NCBI RefSeq assembly: GCF_000715075.1
Contig: NC_134080.1
Location: 32,096,758-32,160,757, forward strand
DNA length: 64,000 nt
Direction of reading: 5' to 3'
Source of the DNA: Nicotiana tabacum
Taxonomy: Eukaryota > Streptophyta > Magnoliopsida > Solanales > Solanaceae
Shown here one piece after another: positions 10,880 through 21,979 of this stretch. Position 1 is the stretch's first letter; each line of letters begins with the position of its first letter. The notes beneath the pieces are model-generated. The model worked only from the letters and a program-made list of their open reading frames with translations, ran no database searches and was not told the origin of the DNA. Both the position numbers and the translations under genes were made by a program.

Positions 10880-12018
10880 AGGTCTGAAAACAAAGATGTG
10901 GAAGCCTTAGAGAGCTTTACAAAGAAAGAAAGAAAGGAAAAAAACCAACTGGCCACATTTCTTTCTACGACTTCTTCCCTTCTCCTCTCTCTCTCACACA
11001 CACAGAGAACTATACACAGAGAAACCGTACCTCTTCATGCTCTCCTTAATTTAGCAAAGGAAGTTAAAGGTAAGTCGTTTCCATTTGTATGACATATATA
11101 GTTTGAGTCAAAATAGAGTTTAACAAAGAAATGAAAACTTTTGAATATTTATCTTGAACATACATATATATTTTTTTATTATAAATTAAAGTTTTAAAAT
11201 TTGTAGTCTAAATATATATGTCATAACTTTGTGTGACTTTAAAAGCTTTATCATTAATGGTGTAAAGAAAAATTCAAGTTAAATTATTTTAAAATATATA
11301 AACCTAATAAGTATTCTTTTTTTTAATGAAGTAATATGAAAATAAGTATATAAACTAGAACGTAGAGAGTAGCAAATATATAGGGATAGATAGGTATGAG
11401 GGCGCGCACCTTTTCCTTTATCCCTGCTGCTGTCTTCAGTTAAAGTTAGAAGGAAAATTTTGGTGTTTTGCTGGGGTACTTAAAGCCATTTAGCGAATTT
11501 CATGCCCCCCCCCCCCCCCCCAAAAAAAAAAAAAAAAACCATAATACTTCTCTTCCTTTCTATTCCATGTCTTTCTTCTCTCTTTTCTTTCCTTATTCAA
11601 CATCTTAATTTCTCTCGCTCTTCCCTTCTCCTATAATCTTCCTGTTGGCTTATTTTTAGGGTATGTGTCTTGGTTTGATTTTTTTTTTTTTCGTATTTAT
11701 TTTGTTTCAGATATTCATTTGCCTATTCATCTTTAAATTATGTTTTTCTTTCTTGAGTTTTTATGATTTTTGGGAGATATGGACTATGGATTTCATTTTA
11801 GAGTTTCAGAACAACACTTATTAATTTTTTATTTTGGCTCCGCAGGAGCAGCTGATAGCATAAAGCTTGACAAAGGGTATTGGTTGATATCAAAGGTGTA
11901 GTAATTAATATCAAGGAAATCCTGAGGGAGGATTATATATGGAAGATTTTAATTTAAGTTGATAGTCATAAAGTATTATCTCAACTTTACAAAGGGATCA
12001 ATAAAGAAGGTGGAATCT
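10880..12018 (+). promoter_or_regulatory. NAC075: NAC075 5' leader: UTR exon, 776-bp intron, UTR of exon 2
   Basis: A UTR exon with CT/CA-rich sequence (near 10980-11005) ends at a strong donor, AAAG|GTAAGT, after 11069. The acceptor GGCTCCGCAG at 11845 opens exon 2, which runs into the CDS. The exon 1 start is unknown; 10880 is a guess. ATGs at 10896, 11037 and 11939 each open frames of 4 to 7 codons that close before the main start. Confidence 0.6.
11939..11962 (+). promoter_or_regulatory. upstream ORF in NAC075 leader (MEDFNLS)
   Basis: Seven codons and a stop, 56 nt before the NAC075 start, in the same exon. Two shorter ones, MWKP (10896-10910) and MLSLI (11037-11054), lie in the first UTR exon. 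Such frames can lower translation of the main ORF. Function here is inferred from position only. Confidence 0.5.
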
Positions 12019-15000
12019 ATGAATAAGAGTAGTAGCAGTCATCAATTGGGATCCATAAGCAGTTGTGATCTCATTGATGCAAAGCTTGAGGAACATCAAT
12101 TGTGTGGATCCAAACAGTGTCCTGGTTGTGGACAAAAGCTCGACGGAAAGCCGGTACAGAATTTTACATTTCATAATTACTCTATATTCTTAGCTCCCTA
12201 TATCAGATAGATTATGGAAAAAATGTTCTGTTCAAAAAAAAGTGTGATTTCGTTTTCTTTCTTGCAATTTTTCTGATATTTTTTTGAGGTTTTAGTAGAG
12301 AATTTTTTGTTTTTATTTATGTTAAGCTAGTGTAATGTATTTAATGGAGCTTAAATTAGTGCAGGATTGGGTAGGTCTACCAGCAGGGGTGAAGTTTGAT
12401 CCAACAGATCAAGAATTGATAGAACATCTTGAAGCAAAAGTAGTGTCTAAAAAAGAATCAAAATCCCACCCTTTGATTGATGAGTTCATCCCTACTATTG
12501 AAGGTGAAGATGGGATTTGCTACACTCATCCTGAGAAGCTTCCAGGCAATTACTTGTACCATAATTAAGAAATTACTTCTTTCCTCCCAATTTAATATCA
12601 GTGTTCAAATTTCGAGAGTATTTTTTTACGATAATTTTTTCACGTCTTTCAAATATTTTAAATTATTAATTATAGTATGTTTTATAGTATTATTTATGTG
12701 ATTTTTAAATATGTACTTATTTTAAAAAATTTAAAGTTTTTATGTGCAAATTTACGATCAAAATTGAGAAGTTTGATTCTCAAAATGTGAATTGTGCCAC
12801 ATAAATTGGGCAGAAGGAGTAGTAGGTTTTACTATGTTGCTCTCTTTTCTGCTAAGGCAGGTGAAAAATTTGAATGGATTTTAGCTAGCTAGCTAGATTT
12901 CGTTTATATTATTATCTTGCATGTTTTTTCTCACTGACCTTGAAGAGATAAAACACTTTTAGCAGTTTGTTGCACCTAAGTAAACCTAACTTTGAATTTG
13001 CATATGAGTAGGTGTTACAAAGGATGGACTGAGTAGACATTTCTTCCACAGACCATCAAAAGCTTACACAACTGGGACAAGAAAAAGAAGGAAAATCCAA
13101 ACAGAATGCGACTTACAAGGCGGCGAAACGCGGTGGCACAAGACAGGCAAAACTAGGCCAGTGATGGTAAACGGCAAGCAAAAAGGGTGCAAGAAAATTC
13201 TAGTACTGTACACAAACTTTGGGAAGAACAGAAAACCAGAAAAGACAAATTGGGTAATGCATCAATATCATTTAGGACAGAATGAAGAAGAAAGAGAAGG
13301 TGAACTTGTGGTGTCAAAGATATTTTATCAGACTCAGCCTAGGCAATGTAATACAACTACTTGGTCTAATAATGAGAGGAGTATTAATACTGGGGATCAT
13401 AGTGGCAGTGGGAGCTGTTCTTCTTCTAAGGAAATCAATAATATTAATCCTAATTCTCATAGTCATAGGGATGAACTTTCTGCTGTTGCTGTTGGTGTTG
13501 CCATGTCCAGTAATTACAATACTTTCAACATTCAACAACTTAAAGCTGACCATTTTAGCTTTCTTCCATTTAGAAAAAATTTTGATGAGGTATTATTCTG
13601 CTCCTTTTTATTTATTTATTTATTTATTTATTATAATCCCTTTTCTAGCGCTTGTTTTCTTCAAAATCATATAAAATCTTTGAAACTAAAAAATAAGGGC
13701 AGTCAGTCTGATGCATAAAGCATTTCGTATTCACACAGGGTCCGAAAAGGGGCCACACCTCATGGGGTGTGATGTAGATAGTCTATCCTAATGCAAGTAT
13801 TAGTGGCTGCTTCCACAACTCAAACCCGTGACCTATAAATATTCTTTCAGACTAAGTATTAAAATGAAAAGAGAAAAATTTAAATTTATCTGCTTTTTTG
13901 CATATTGAATCAAACTATTGATATTCTTGTGGATTTATAGCATTATTGTAACTTTTATTTCCTTTTTCTCGTTTCTACCTTTCTAATTTTCTTTTTCCTA
14001 TCTCTGATATATTATTTCTTTTTCACCGTGAGATACTCAAGACATAGCTAGTATTTGGTCCTAAGATTAATTAGCTTCACCAAAATCCAAGTTCATCCAT
14101 GACATTAATCAATAATCAGTCTTCACAGCACATTGCTTAAAGACTCAGCATGATGAAAACCATACCAGACTTGCTTGACAACAACAACCATCAAATGATG
14201 TTAATTATGTTAAATTACTTTATTATAAAGGTAGTATATTAAAGCATGAAATTTACTAGGAGAATATTTCTTAAAGAGAATACATAAAAAATACTACTGT
14301 ATTACTTAGTGCTAGCTAAAATAGTTTAAGTATTGAGAGACATTTTTTACAGGCAGGGATTATGGATGCAGATGCTTCAATGGCAAGTGAAGCAGCAGCG
14401 CCAGCAGGCACGTGCGAAGAACCTGAGTCCCAGAGGCAACATCCCCATCACGTGACCAATGAACCTTCTCACCAACATCATCACCATCATCAGAATCAGA
14501 TTGCAACTAGTGCAGCATTCAACATTAGCAGGCCATCCCCTCCACTTTCAGCCATTATAGCTCCACCTCCTCCTCTACATCACACTTCCGTTATTCTTGA
14601 CCACGATTCCTTCCATGTTCCCAGGAATTATAATTTTCAGGTAACTCAGCAACACAAATATACTTTTTCCCTTCCTAATGAACTATATTACTCTCGCTAC
14701 CCCAATTCATGTCAAAGCGTTCGGATTTCGAGAGTCAAATGAATTATTATTTGACCATAATTTTTTCATATGCTTTTTAGATATTTCAAAAAATATAGAG
14801 TAATTATTTTGACTTATAGTGTTTTTACATTGTTTTCAAATATGTTAATCTTATTTTGAAAAACTGAATTCTTTTATGTCCAAATGCATGACAAAATTAA
14901 CAAGTTTGAATTCCGAAACCTAAAAGTATCAAATAGATGGAGTAAGAAAAAGGAGGTGGAGGACTACATTAATGATGGTTTACATGTCAGCAAAAAGTAG

Positions 15001-17092
15001 GAAACATTAAATTATGTTTTCCCTATAGGAGTTTTAATATCCATGTTTCTTGCAGACAATACATGACCACAGATATGATTATGTTCAGGTTTTGTTCTAA
15101 TTAGTGTATATTTCGGCAGCAACAACAACAGCAGCAACATCATAAACTAGGAGCAAGGTCTGCATCTGGATTGGAAGAACTCATAATGGGGTGCACTTCA
15201 TCAACTGATATCAAAGAGGTACACAATATACAGTCACCAACTTTTTTACCGTATCATTCTTTCGTGTCATATTACTAACAACTATGCAAGAGAAAAGGAA
15301 AAAAGATAGTCCGGTTGGAAAGGAGAAGAAAGATATATCCTGCTTCTTTTATTTGTCAGAGTATTATTTTTCTTTTTCTCTTTTTCTCTTTATTCTTTGC
15401 CATTTTCCTGCTTTTTATAATTTTATTTTCAAGCATCATATCAAACTCAGAAAAACTAAGAAAATTATTGGTACTAACAGCGAGGGATACACACCCAGAC
15501 CTTGCTAATTTTAACCAATTCTCAGTTTTGGTAATACTCAATTGTTCTCGTTTTTTGAGCCAAGGGTCTTTCGGAAACAGTCTCTCTACCCTGGGTAGGG
15601 GTAAGGTCTGCGTACATACTACCCTCCCCAGATCCTACTAGTGCGATTTCTGTTGTTGTTGTTGGTAATACTTTGCCATAATTGGTTCTTGCATGCATGG
15701 GATTCTGCAGTCAAAAGGTGACTATGATCAAAACCCTTTTCTTGTGGTATTTTTCTTTTAAGAGAAAGTTATGGAAAAGAAAGGAGAGTTTCCTCTATCC
15801 TATCGACGTTCCCTTTCCACCTCTTTAACCTCCTCACATAGTCTTCTCAGTACGTAGTACCAATTTCTTCTCTCCAATAATTTCTTAGTTACTTTCTTTA
15901 CGTTTTGTATCTTTTAGTCTTCCTTCTTTTATTCGTCGTTTTCTTTCCCCATTCGGTGCTCTCCATTCATAGTAGGACAATCATAGGAATTTCATGTTGG
16001 ATAAGCGTAGTTCCTTCTTCTTTTGCTTTACTTTTGGTTCAAAACTTGTCGTGACGTTTATTTTTCAAGGATTTAGTTTGACCTGGTCAAAATTCAGCCT
16101 CGACTAACTAGTTCTTATGTAAAATTTGAAAAGTCCTCATGATATACAAATGTTTTCATTATCTAAGATAGAAATTAGGAAATTGCATGCTCTTCCTGGA
16201 CAAACTGAATAATTTGAAGGGAAGATTAATTCCAACGTAATTAGGTTGCTCTAGAACTAATTTACTATCAGAAGTCGTGGCTTAAAACTATCTGATTGAT
16301 GAAGCTAGCTGATGCCAATACTATGAAAAACTTACAGAAGGTGACTAACTGTGCTAGTAACAATTTGTTGAATTTGATATTCTCAAAATGAACTTGCTAC
16401 CAGACCTGATATAAATCTAAATTCTCAAGCTGTTAATTGTGGTTTTGCAATAAAGTCCTTCCTTAATTTCCGCAACTTTTGAATAACAAAAAAAAAAAAA
16501 ACAAAAAAAAAAAAAACAAAGAAGAAAAATATGATTTTTCTGCATTACAATTGTTCCTAATTGGGGTAAGGGAAAGCGTAGAGGAAAAGCAAGATAGTGA
16601 CAACAAAGACTTTTATGTATATGTAGTTATATGAATGTGTGCATGAGATTGTCTGCGTCAGTCACTGCCTTCTCAGAATATATATTGAGAGACACATTTT
16701 GGCAGAAAGGGCAAAAAAAGAAAGATTCTTGAGGTGTGCCCTGGGCAAATGCAATTCCAAAATGTTACGAGGGCTTCAACCCTTATTTCTGGATGTCACT
16801 TTTTTTAATTAAGAATTAGCCTAAATAGCTGCCACTGAACCACATAAAAAAAAATATTCGACAGATGTATAATATATTTATAGTTCGTATATAATGTGTT
16901 TATCTCATATAATCAGTGTATAATCTATATCGTTCTGCAGTTAGGAAAACTAAACAATGAATTCGGTAGGCTATTTATGTAGTTATTTTTTATTTTTTGC
17001 AGGAGTCATCACTCACAAATCCTCAAGAAGCAGATTGGTTGAAGTACTCCTCATTCTGGCCTGATCCTGAAAACACGGATCATCATGAGTAG
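12019..17092 (+). CDS. NAC075: NAC-domain transcription factor, ANAC075-like
   Basis: Six coding exons: 12019-12153, 12365-12545, 13012-13589, 14353-14640, 15120-15218 and 17003-17092, giving 456 residues (Arabidopsis ANAC075, from memory, is about 500). The start is the first in-frame ATG after the stop at 11950 and gives [12 protein letters not shown], matching the family. Residues 29-37 hold a C-X4-C-X2-C cluster. The NAC domain spans about 46-194: [57 protein letters not shown], then WVMHQYHLG. The tail is His-, Pro- and Gln-rich and keeps the family's [16 protein letters not shown] and [13 protein letters not shown]. It should be a nuclear DNA-binding regulator; the Arabidopsis gene has been linked to leaf ageing and cell-wall programmes. 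Every exon joins in frame with no stop, so it appears intact. Confidence 0.93.
12546..13011 (+). other. GC-AG intron of NAC075
   Basis: Exon 3 must end CTTCCAG and exon 4 must begin GTGTTACAAAGG to give the conserved [13 protein letters not shown]. The intron therefore starts GCAATT and ends GAGTAG. The donor AG|GCAATT fits the known minor GC-AG class, whose consensus is AG|GCAAGT. No GT nearby gives the conserved protein. Confidence 0.85.
13692..13850 (-). mobile_element. SINE relic in NAC075 intron 4, antisense
   Basis: On the minus strand it reads GGTCACGGGTTTGAGTTG (B-box-like, 13816-13826), then GCATTAGGATAGACTATC, then TTTTCGGACCCTGTG, and ends GACTGCCCTTATTTTTT. It is the same arrangement as 9165-9345 and lies opposite to the gene. 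Confidence 0.72.
15056..15088 (+). other. possible alternative exon or acceptor in NAC075 intron 5
   Basis: The acceptor CTTGCAG at 15055 and donor CAG|GTTTTG at 15088 frame 33 nt in the correct phase ([11 protein letters not shown]). The gap to the next acceptor at 15119 is only 31 nt, too short for a normal plant intron. Reading through gives V-L-F-stop. I therefore used 15119 as the main acceptor; use of 15055 would truncate the protein. Confidence 0.4.
15556..15665 (+). mobile_element. TS-like SINE relic in NAC075 intron 6
   Basis: TGAGCCAAGGGTC, GGTAGGGGTAAGGTCTGCG and TACCCTCCCCAGATCC are followed by TGTTGTTGTTGTTGG. It matches the 7768-7886 relic in order and length, is in gene orientation, and is 5'-truncated. 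Confidence 0.8.
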
Positions 17093-17600
17093 GAGAAATA
17101 TGCCGAGAAAGAAAGCAAAAGAATCAAAGAAGAGAAGATGAAGTGGAAAATTCTGAGGGGACAAAAATCTTTATCATCACGTTAGTACTAATTCAAGCCT
17201 TGCTGAAGTTGTTTTTCAAAAAGTGGCCAAACGGGACAATTGTTGGGATTTTAATTTATAACCTTTTCCTATCTTTTCTTGTTGAATGACTGGCCAAAGC
17301 TAAGGACCAACTGAACTAACTGTTCAACAACCCCATGTTGGAAAAGAAGAAAAGAAGAAGAGGAAGAATAGAAAAGGAAAAAGAAAAGAAGACACAAACA
17401 AAGAGAAAAAAAGAAAGAAGACAAGAAAGGCTGCACTGATTCTGACAAAATACAAGACGGGAGCCAAAACCCAAAGCGAATCCAACTGCCATCAAAATCA
17501 TCACCATTATGATTACCATATCATCTTTATTGCCAATTTATTAATATTTCTTTATTTTTATTCTTCTTTTCCTTGTATATTACTTTTTTTTTCTTTTAAC
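17093..17600 (+). other. NAC075 3' UTR (end not fixed)
   Basis: Sequence after the TAG at 17090-17092. A nearly pure purine stretch of GAA/AGA words lies at 17339-17430, followed by T-rich sequence near 17520-17600 where cleavage is plausible. No canonical polyadenylation signal stood out. Confidence 0.45.
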
Positions 17601-18974
17601 ATGTAATACCATAGGAATATTTGTGCAAAAGTGCATACACAGCTTTGTTTACTGTGTCTTTGAACAGTCACTTTTAAAGTAGAATACTTGTTCATGTTGG
17701 GACACAAATATATTTCCCTTTATAGAAATGAGATGTGACATTAATTTATAAATGCATTGTTGCCTTTATTATATTTCACACAACTTTATATATGAGTTTT
17801 CTAGATAAATTTAATTAAAGAGTCTCACAAGTAAAGCTGCTTCTGGTTAGAGCCTGGTGGCCAATCTACTAAACCTAATACTTAGTGTTTACGTAACCTT
17901 TTGCTCTAAATGTCCATTGGCTCTCGTTCATGTTAGGTTTTGCCTTTGAATTCTATCTTGGCCCGATCTTTGAGACCTAAAAAATGATAAACAAAGAACT
18001 ATTCCACCTCGATTTATGTGATGTTATTTGACTCGCCGTGATGTTAAAAAGGAAAGAAACAAAAACAGATTTTAGATCTAAAACAAGCTATATATAGAAA
18101 TTTGTATGATTATAAATTTTTTCATTAAGGGTGAAATGAGAGGTTTAAAGCTAAATTATTTTTCAATATAAATAGGTAGTATCATTTTCTTGGACAGACA
18201 GAAAATGAGAGTATCACATAAATTGAAACGGAGACTGTGATAGTTTAGTTACTTTTGCATTGGAAAACTTGAATTTCAGCGCTTCATATTCATTACAGTA
18301 ATTAAGTACTAAAATTATTAGGTTTTTCGCAAGCTGATTGATTAATTAAGAGGTCTCCTGAAGGCAAGCAAAAGAAAAGGAGGAAAAGAAGATCAGATTT
18401 GGCTAAAATCTCTTCTGATGCAATTTGAATATTTTTAATTAGAACCAAATTTTAAATTTTAAGTGCATAACTTTTGTTAGTGATACAAGGAATGCTCTTT
18501 ATTGCTTTATTCTGTTCCATATTCGAGAGCCTTCTTCTGCAGAATCTATTACACTTACTAGTATAACAAATTAAAGAGATAGAGAGAGAGTAACGTGCAT
18601 GGAGCATCTTTATCTTTAATTAGGACGTGCATGAATGCAATGTAGTAACAATTAAAAATTAGTAATTTCAATAAAGAAGAAGATGAAATCCAACATGGAG
18701 GTGTGTGAGGCAACTTCATCGTAGTTTCTGAATGTAGGCAGGAATAAAGGTACGAACAAGGAATGAAAAGGACAACATTTGGCTTTTCACCTTTTATCTA
18801 TATATCGTATATATCTGGAGGACAAAGGTATAGCAAAATGCATATATTCTCTATATTCCAACTTCTATTTTTTTTAATATATAAAAAAAAGACCCCTTTT
18901 TAATTAGTATATAAAAAAAGACCCTTTTTTAATTAATCTTCTTATTTTACTCTTAATGAAAAATACCTTTTATA
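17601..18974. other. intergenic, nothing recognised
   Basis: AT-rich. A pair of direct repeats built on ATATAAAAAAAGACCC lies at about 18878-18930. There is no coding or RNA signal. The last five bases, TTATA (18970-18974), are the left target duplication of the next element. Confidence 0.5.
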
Positions 18975-19451
18975 TGTGGGGTCCATACCTCACCTACTAT
19001 GTTAAAGTTGGAGAAGACAAAATAGGAGGCTGAAAAATTTGCAAAAGTTTGGGCGGCTGGACTTTGTAAATTTTGAACCAATCAGATTGGTTGGGTAGGT
19101 GAAAATTGTGCCTATAAAAGGAGCTATTCGTTCCTCATTGAAGACACACCAAATCGAGAGAAGCAACAGAGAGTTAGAGAGAGTAATCCACAGATTGTAG
19201 TCTGTGAGATAAATAGTGAGTGTGAGTAATATTGTTGTGAGGTGTTGAAAATAAAGAGTGTTATTTCTTTCGAAGTTGTAATAGTCTCTTGACACTACCA
19301 AGTTGTAATATTATAGTGGTATTATATTTCTCCGCTCGAGTATTGTAATTTACCCCGTTAAAATATTTGGTGTCGTTGTTACTCTCTTGTGTCATTGTTA
19401 TTTACCGTGAATATTGTTCCTGGGCGGGATATATTATTTTTTATCCCAACA
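18975..19451 (+). repeat. 5' LTR of copia E
   Basis: 477 bp. A TATA box, CCTATAAAAGG (TATAAAAG at 19113-19120), precedes a likely U3/R start near 19140. It lacks the 13-bp segment present in the 3' copy after CCTCACCTACTA. Confidence 0.94.
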
Positions 19452-19454
19452 ACG

Positions 19455-19466
19455 TGGTATCAGAGC
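19455..19466 (+). other. primer binding site of copia E
   Basis: TGGTATCAGAGC is an exact match to the initiator-Met tRNA site, three bases after the LTR. The gag ATG (19468) follows almost at once. Confidence 0.95.
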
Positions 19467-19467
19467 C

Positions 19468-20490
19468 ATGGAGAATAATGGTCCGCTGTCTTTTCAGTAC
19501 TCCCGTCTCACAAAAGATAATTGTGAGAAGTGGTATCTACGTATGAAAGTCGTTCTTGGCTCCCAGGATGTGTGGAAAATCGTAGACAGAGGGTATGCAA
19601 AACCCGATAATGAGGAAGCTCTACCTCAAAATGAAAAAGATGTCTTGGCAAAGACAATGAAGAAGGATCAACAAGCTCTTACGCTCATCCACCAATGTTT
19701 GGATAATGCCATGTTTGAAAAGGTGGCAGATGCTACCACCTCAAAAGAAGCTTGGGAGATTTTACAAAATTCTCTTCAAGGAGTTGACAAGGTGAGGAAG
19801 GTAAAACTGCAAACTCTAAGGGCTGATTTTAATGTTTTAAAAATGAAAAAATTCGAATGCATTTCGGTTTATTGTTCAAAAGTGAAAGCTATTGTAAATC
19901 AATTGAGACGATATGGGGAGGACATAGAAGATATCCGTGTGGTAGAAAAGATCCTTCGCACTTTAACACCTAAAATTCGATTTTATGGTATGTGCTATGT
20001 GCTATTGAAGAGTCTAAAGATTTAGACTCTATGACGGTGGAGCAATTGGAGGGTTCTTTACAGGCCCATGAAGAAAAGATCAAAAGGAGACAAGAAGTGC
20101 CATTAGAGAAACTTCTTAAAACTCAGGAATCCTTTAAGGATTATGGAGGTGAAATAAGCTATCGAGGAAACGGACGAGGACGAGGCTGTGGCGGTCATGG
20201 AAGAAGAAGAAATAACGGTAATAGCTTGAACAATGAAGTTAAAATCCTCCAAACATTCAGAGGTCGTGGTCGTGGACATAAAGGAGGAAGAGGACGTGGC
20301 TACTACCAAGAAAATAATGGACAAAGGTATGACAAATCAAAAATTAAGTGCTATAATTGTCATAAATTTGGCCATTACTCTTGGGAATGTCGTAGCAATA
20401 TTGAAGAAAAAGCTAACCTTGTTGACGTCAATAAAGAAGAAGTTGAGTCAACGTTGTTGATGACACTCAACGAAGAAGACATAGATGATT
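19468..20490 (+). pseudogene. copia E gag, one frameshift
   Basis: MENNGPLSFQYSRLTKDN opens a UBN2-type gag (WYLRMKVVLGSQDVW, SKEAWEILQNSLQG). At 19985-20005 the word ATGTGCT is doubled, shifting the frame. The second frame continues with EESKDLDSMTVEQLEGSL, a Gly/Arg-rich stretch, and a CCHC knuckle CYNCHKFGHYSWEC (20349-20390). Confidence 0.9.
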
Positions 20491-21760
20491 GCAGCTCGTG
20501 GTATTTGGACAATGGAGAAAGCAATCATATGTGTGGATGCAAAGAGAAGTTTGTGGAGATCAATAAAAAGGTGAGAGGTAATGTGTCCTTTGGAGATACC
20601 TCAAAGGTTCAAATCGAAGGGATATGTACGATTCTGATCTCCTGTAAAGATGGTAGTCACAAGTTAATTCAAGATGTTTATTATGTGCAAAAATTAAAAA
20701 GTAATATTTTGAGTTTGGGCCAACTTCGTGAAAAGGAATATGACATCCACATGAAAAATATGCATCTTTGGCTTAGAGATTCAAGTGGAATTCTAATTGC
20801 TAAAGTGCACATGGCAAAGAATAGATTATTTTATCTGGATCTTAAAACAATTGATGCAAAGTATTTGAAGGCTAATGTGCAATATGAATCATGGTGTTGG
20901 TACATGCGATTTGGGCACTTGAATTTTGAAGCACTCAAATCAATGGGAGAAAAGAACATGGTGCATGGGATACCATCAATCAACCATCCTAATCAATTGT
21001 GTGAAGCTTGTCTTCTTGAAAAACATGCAAGGAGGAGTTTTCCAAAGTAGGCCATGTTAAGATCAACCAAACCGCTCCATCTTGTTCACACTGATGTGTG
21101 TAGACCAATCAATCCACCCTCCTTTGGTAAAAGTAAATACTTTCTACTTTTCATTGATGACTTTAGTAGAAAGACTTGGGTTTATTTCTTGAGCCAAAAA
21201 TCTGAAGCTTTTGCTGCTTTTAAAAATTTCAAAGTACTTGTGGAGAAAGAAAGTGGCTCTGAAATTAAAGCTTTAAGGTCCGATAGAGGAGGTGAATTCA
21301 CTTCAAAAGATTTTAATGACTTCTGTCAGTCTCATGGAATTCATCGCCCTCTAATGGTACCTTATTCATCCCAACAAAACGGAGTTGCTGAGAGAAAAAA
21401 ATCGAACAATTCTTAATATGGCTAGATGTATGTTGAAAGCTAAAAGTATGCCCAATGAATTTTGGGCTGAAGCTGTTTCTTGTGCAGTTTATTTGAACAA
21501 TAGGTCTCCAACAAGGAATGTTAGAGATCAAACCCCTCAAGAAGCATGGAGTGAAAGAAAGCCAAGTGTCAAGCACTTGAGAATCTTTGGAAGCATAGCC
21601 TATGCTCATGTGCCACATCCAGGGAGAGCGAAGCTTGACGCTCGAAGTGTCAAGCATGTATTTGTTGGCTATGATACGAGTTCAAAAGGCTACAAGTTAT
21701 AACCCAAGCAGTGGCAAGGTGGTGGTAAGTCGCGATGTTGCATTTGATGAAGAATTGACA
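20491..21760 (+). pseudogene. copia E protease and integrase, broken
   Basis: The protease motif is WYLDNGESNHMC near 20500, where the family has D-S/T-G; the Ser to Asn change would inactivate it. The GAG-pre-integrase motif RFGHLNFEALKSM lies near 20910. A TAG at 21048-21050 cuts the frame before the integrase core (LHLVHTDVCRPI, FIDDFSRKTWVYF, RSDRGGEFTS, PYSSQQNGVAERK). An A-run insertion at about 21397 shifts the frame, which continues NRTILNMARCMLKAKSMP. It is lost again near 21700. Confidence 0.9.
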
Positions 21761-21979
21761 TAGAACTGGGAAGCTCAGGAAGAAACTTCATATGATTTTA
21801 TTCCATACTTTGGTGATGAGAAAGAACCAGAGACCATGGAACCTGTGTAGGATATAACTCCACCTCCTTCTCCAACCAATGTTGTATCTCCCTCTTCTCA
21901 AGAAATTTCAAATGAACAGCCGCAAAGGACGAGGAGTATTCAAGAGCTCTATGAGGATACAAAAGAAGTTACTAATTTG

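Noticed and set aside
13161..13718. 185-codon ORF taken as a separate protein
   Set aside because: It is NAC075 exon 4 read from an internal Met and through the donor into the intron.
15284..15641. Overlapping ORFs of 74 and 108 codons in NAC075 intron 6
   Set aside because: Low-complexity hydrophobic or basic translations inside an intron and running into a SINE tail.
19455..19466. tRNA-like sequence near LTRs
   Set aside because: Only the 12-13 nt complementary to the initiator tRNA 3' end are present; these are primer binding sites, not tRNA genes.
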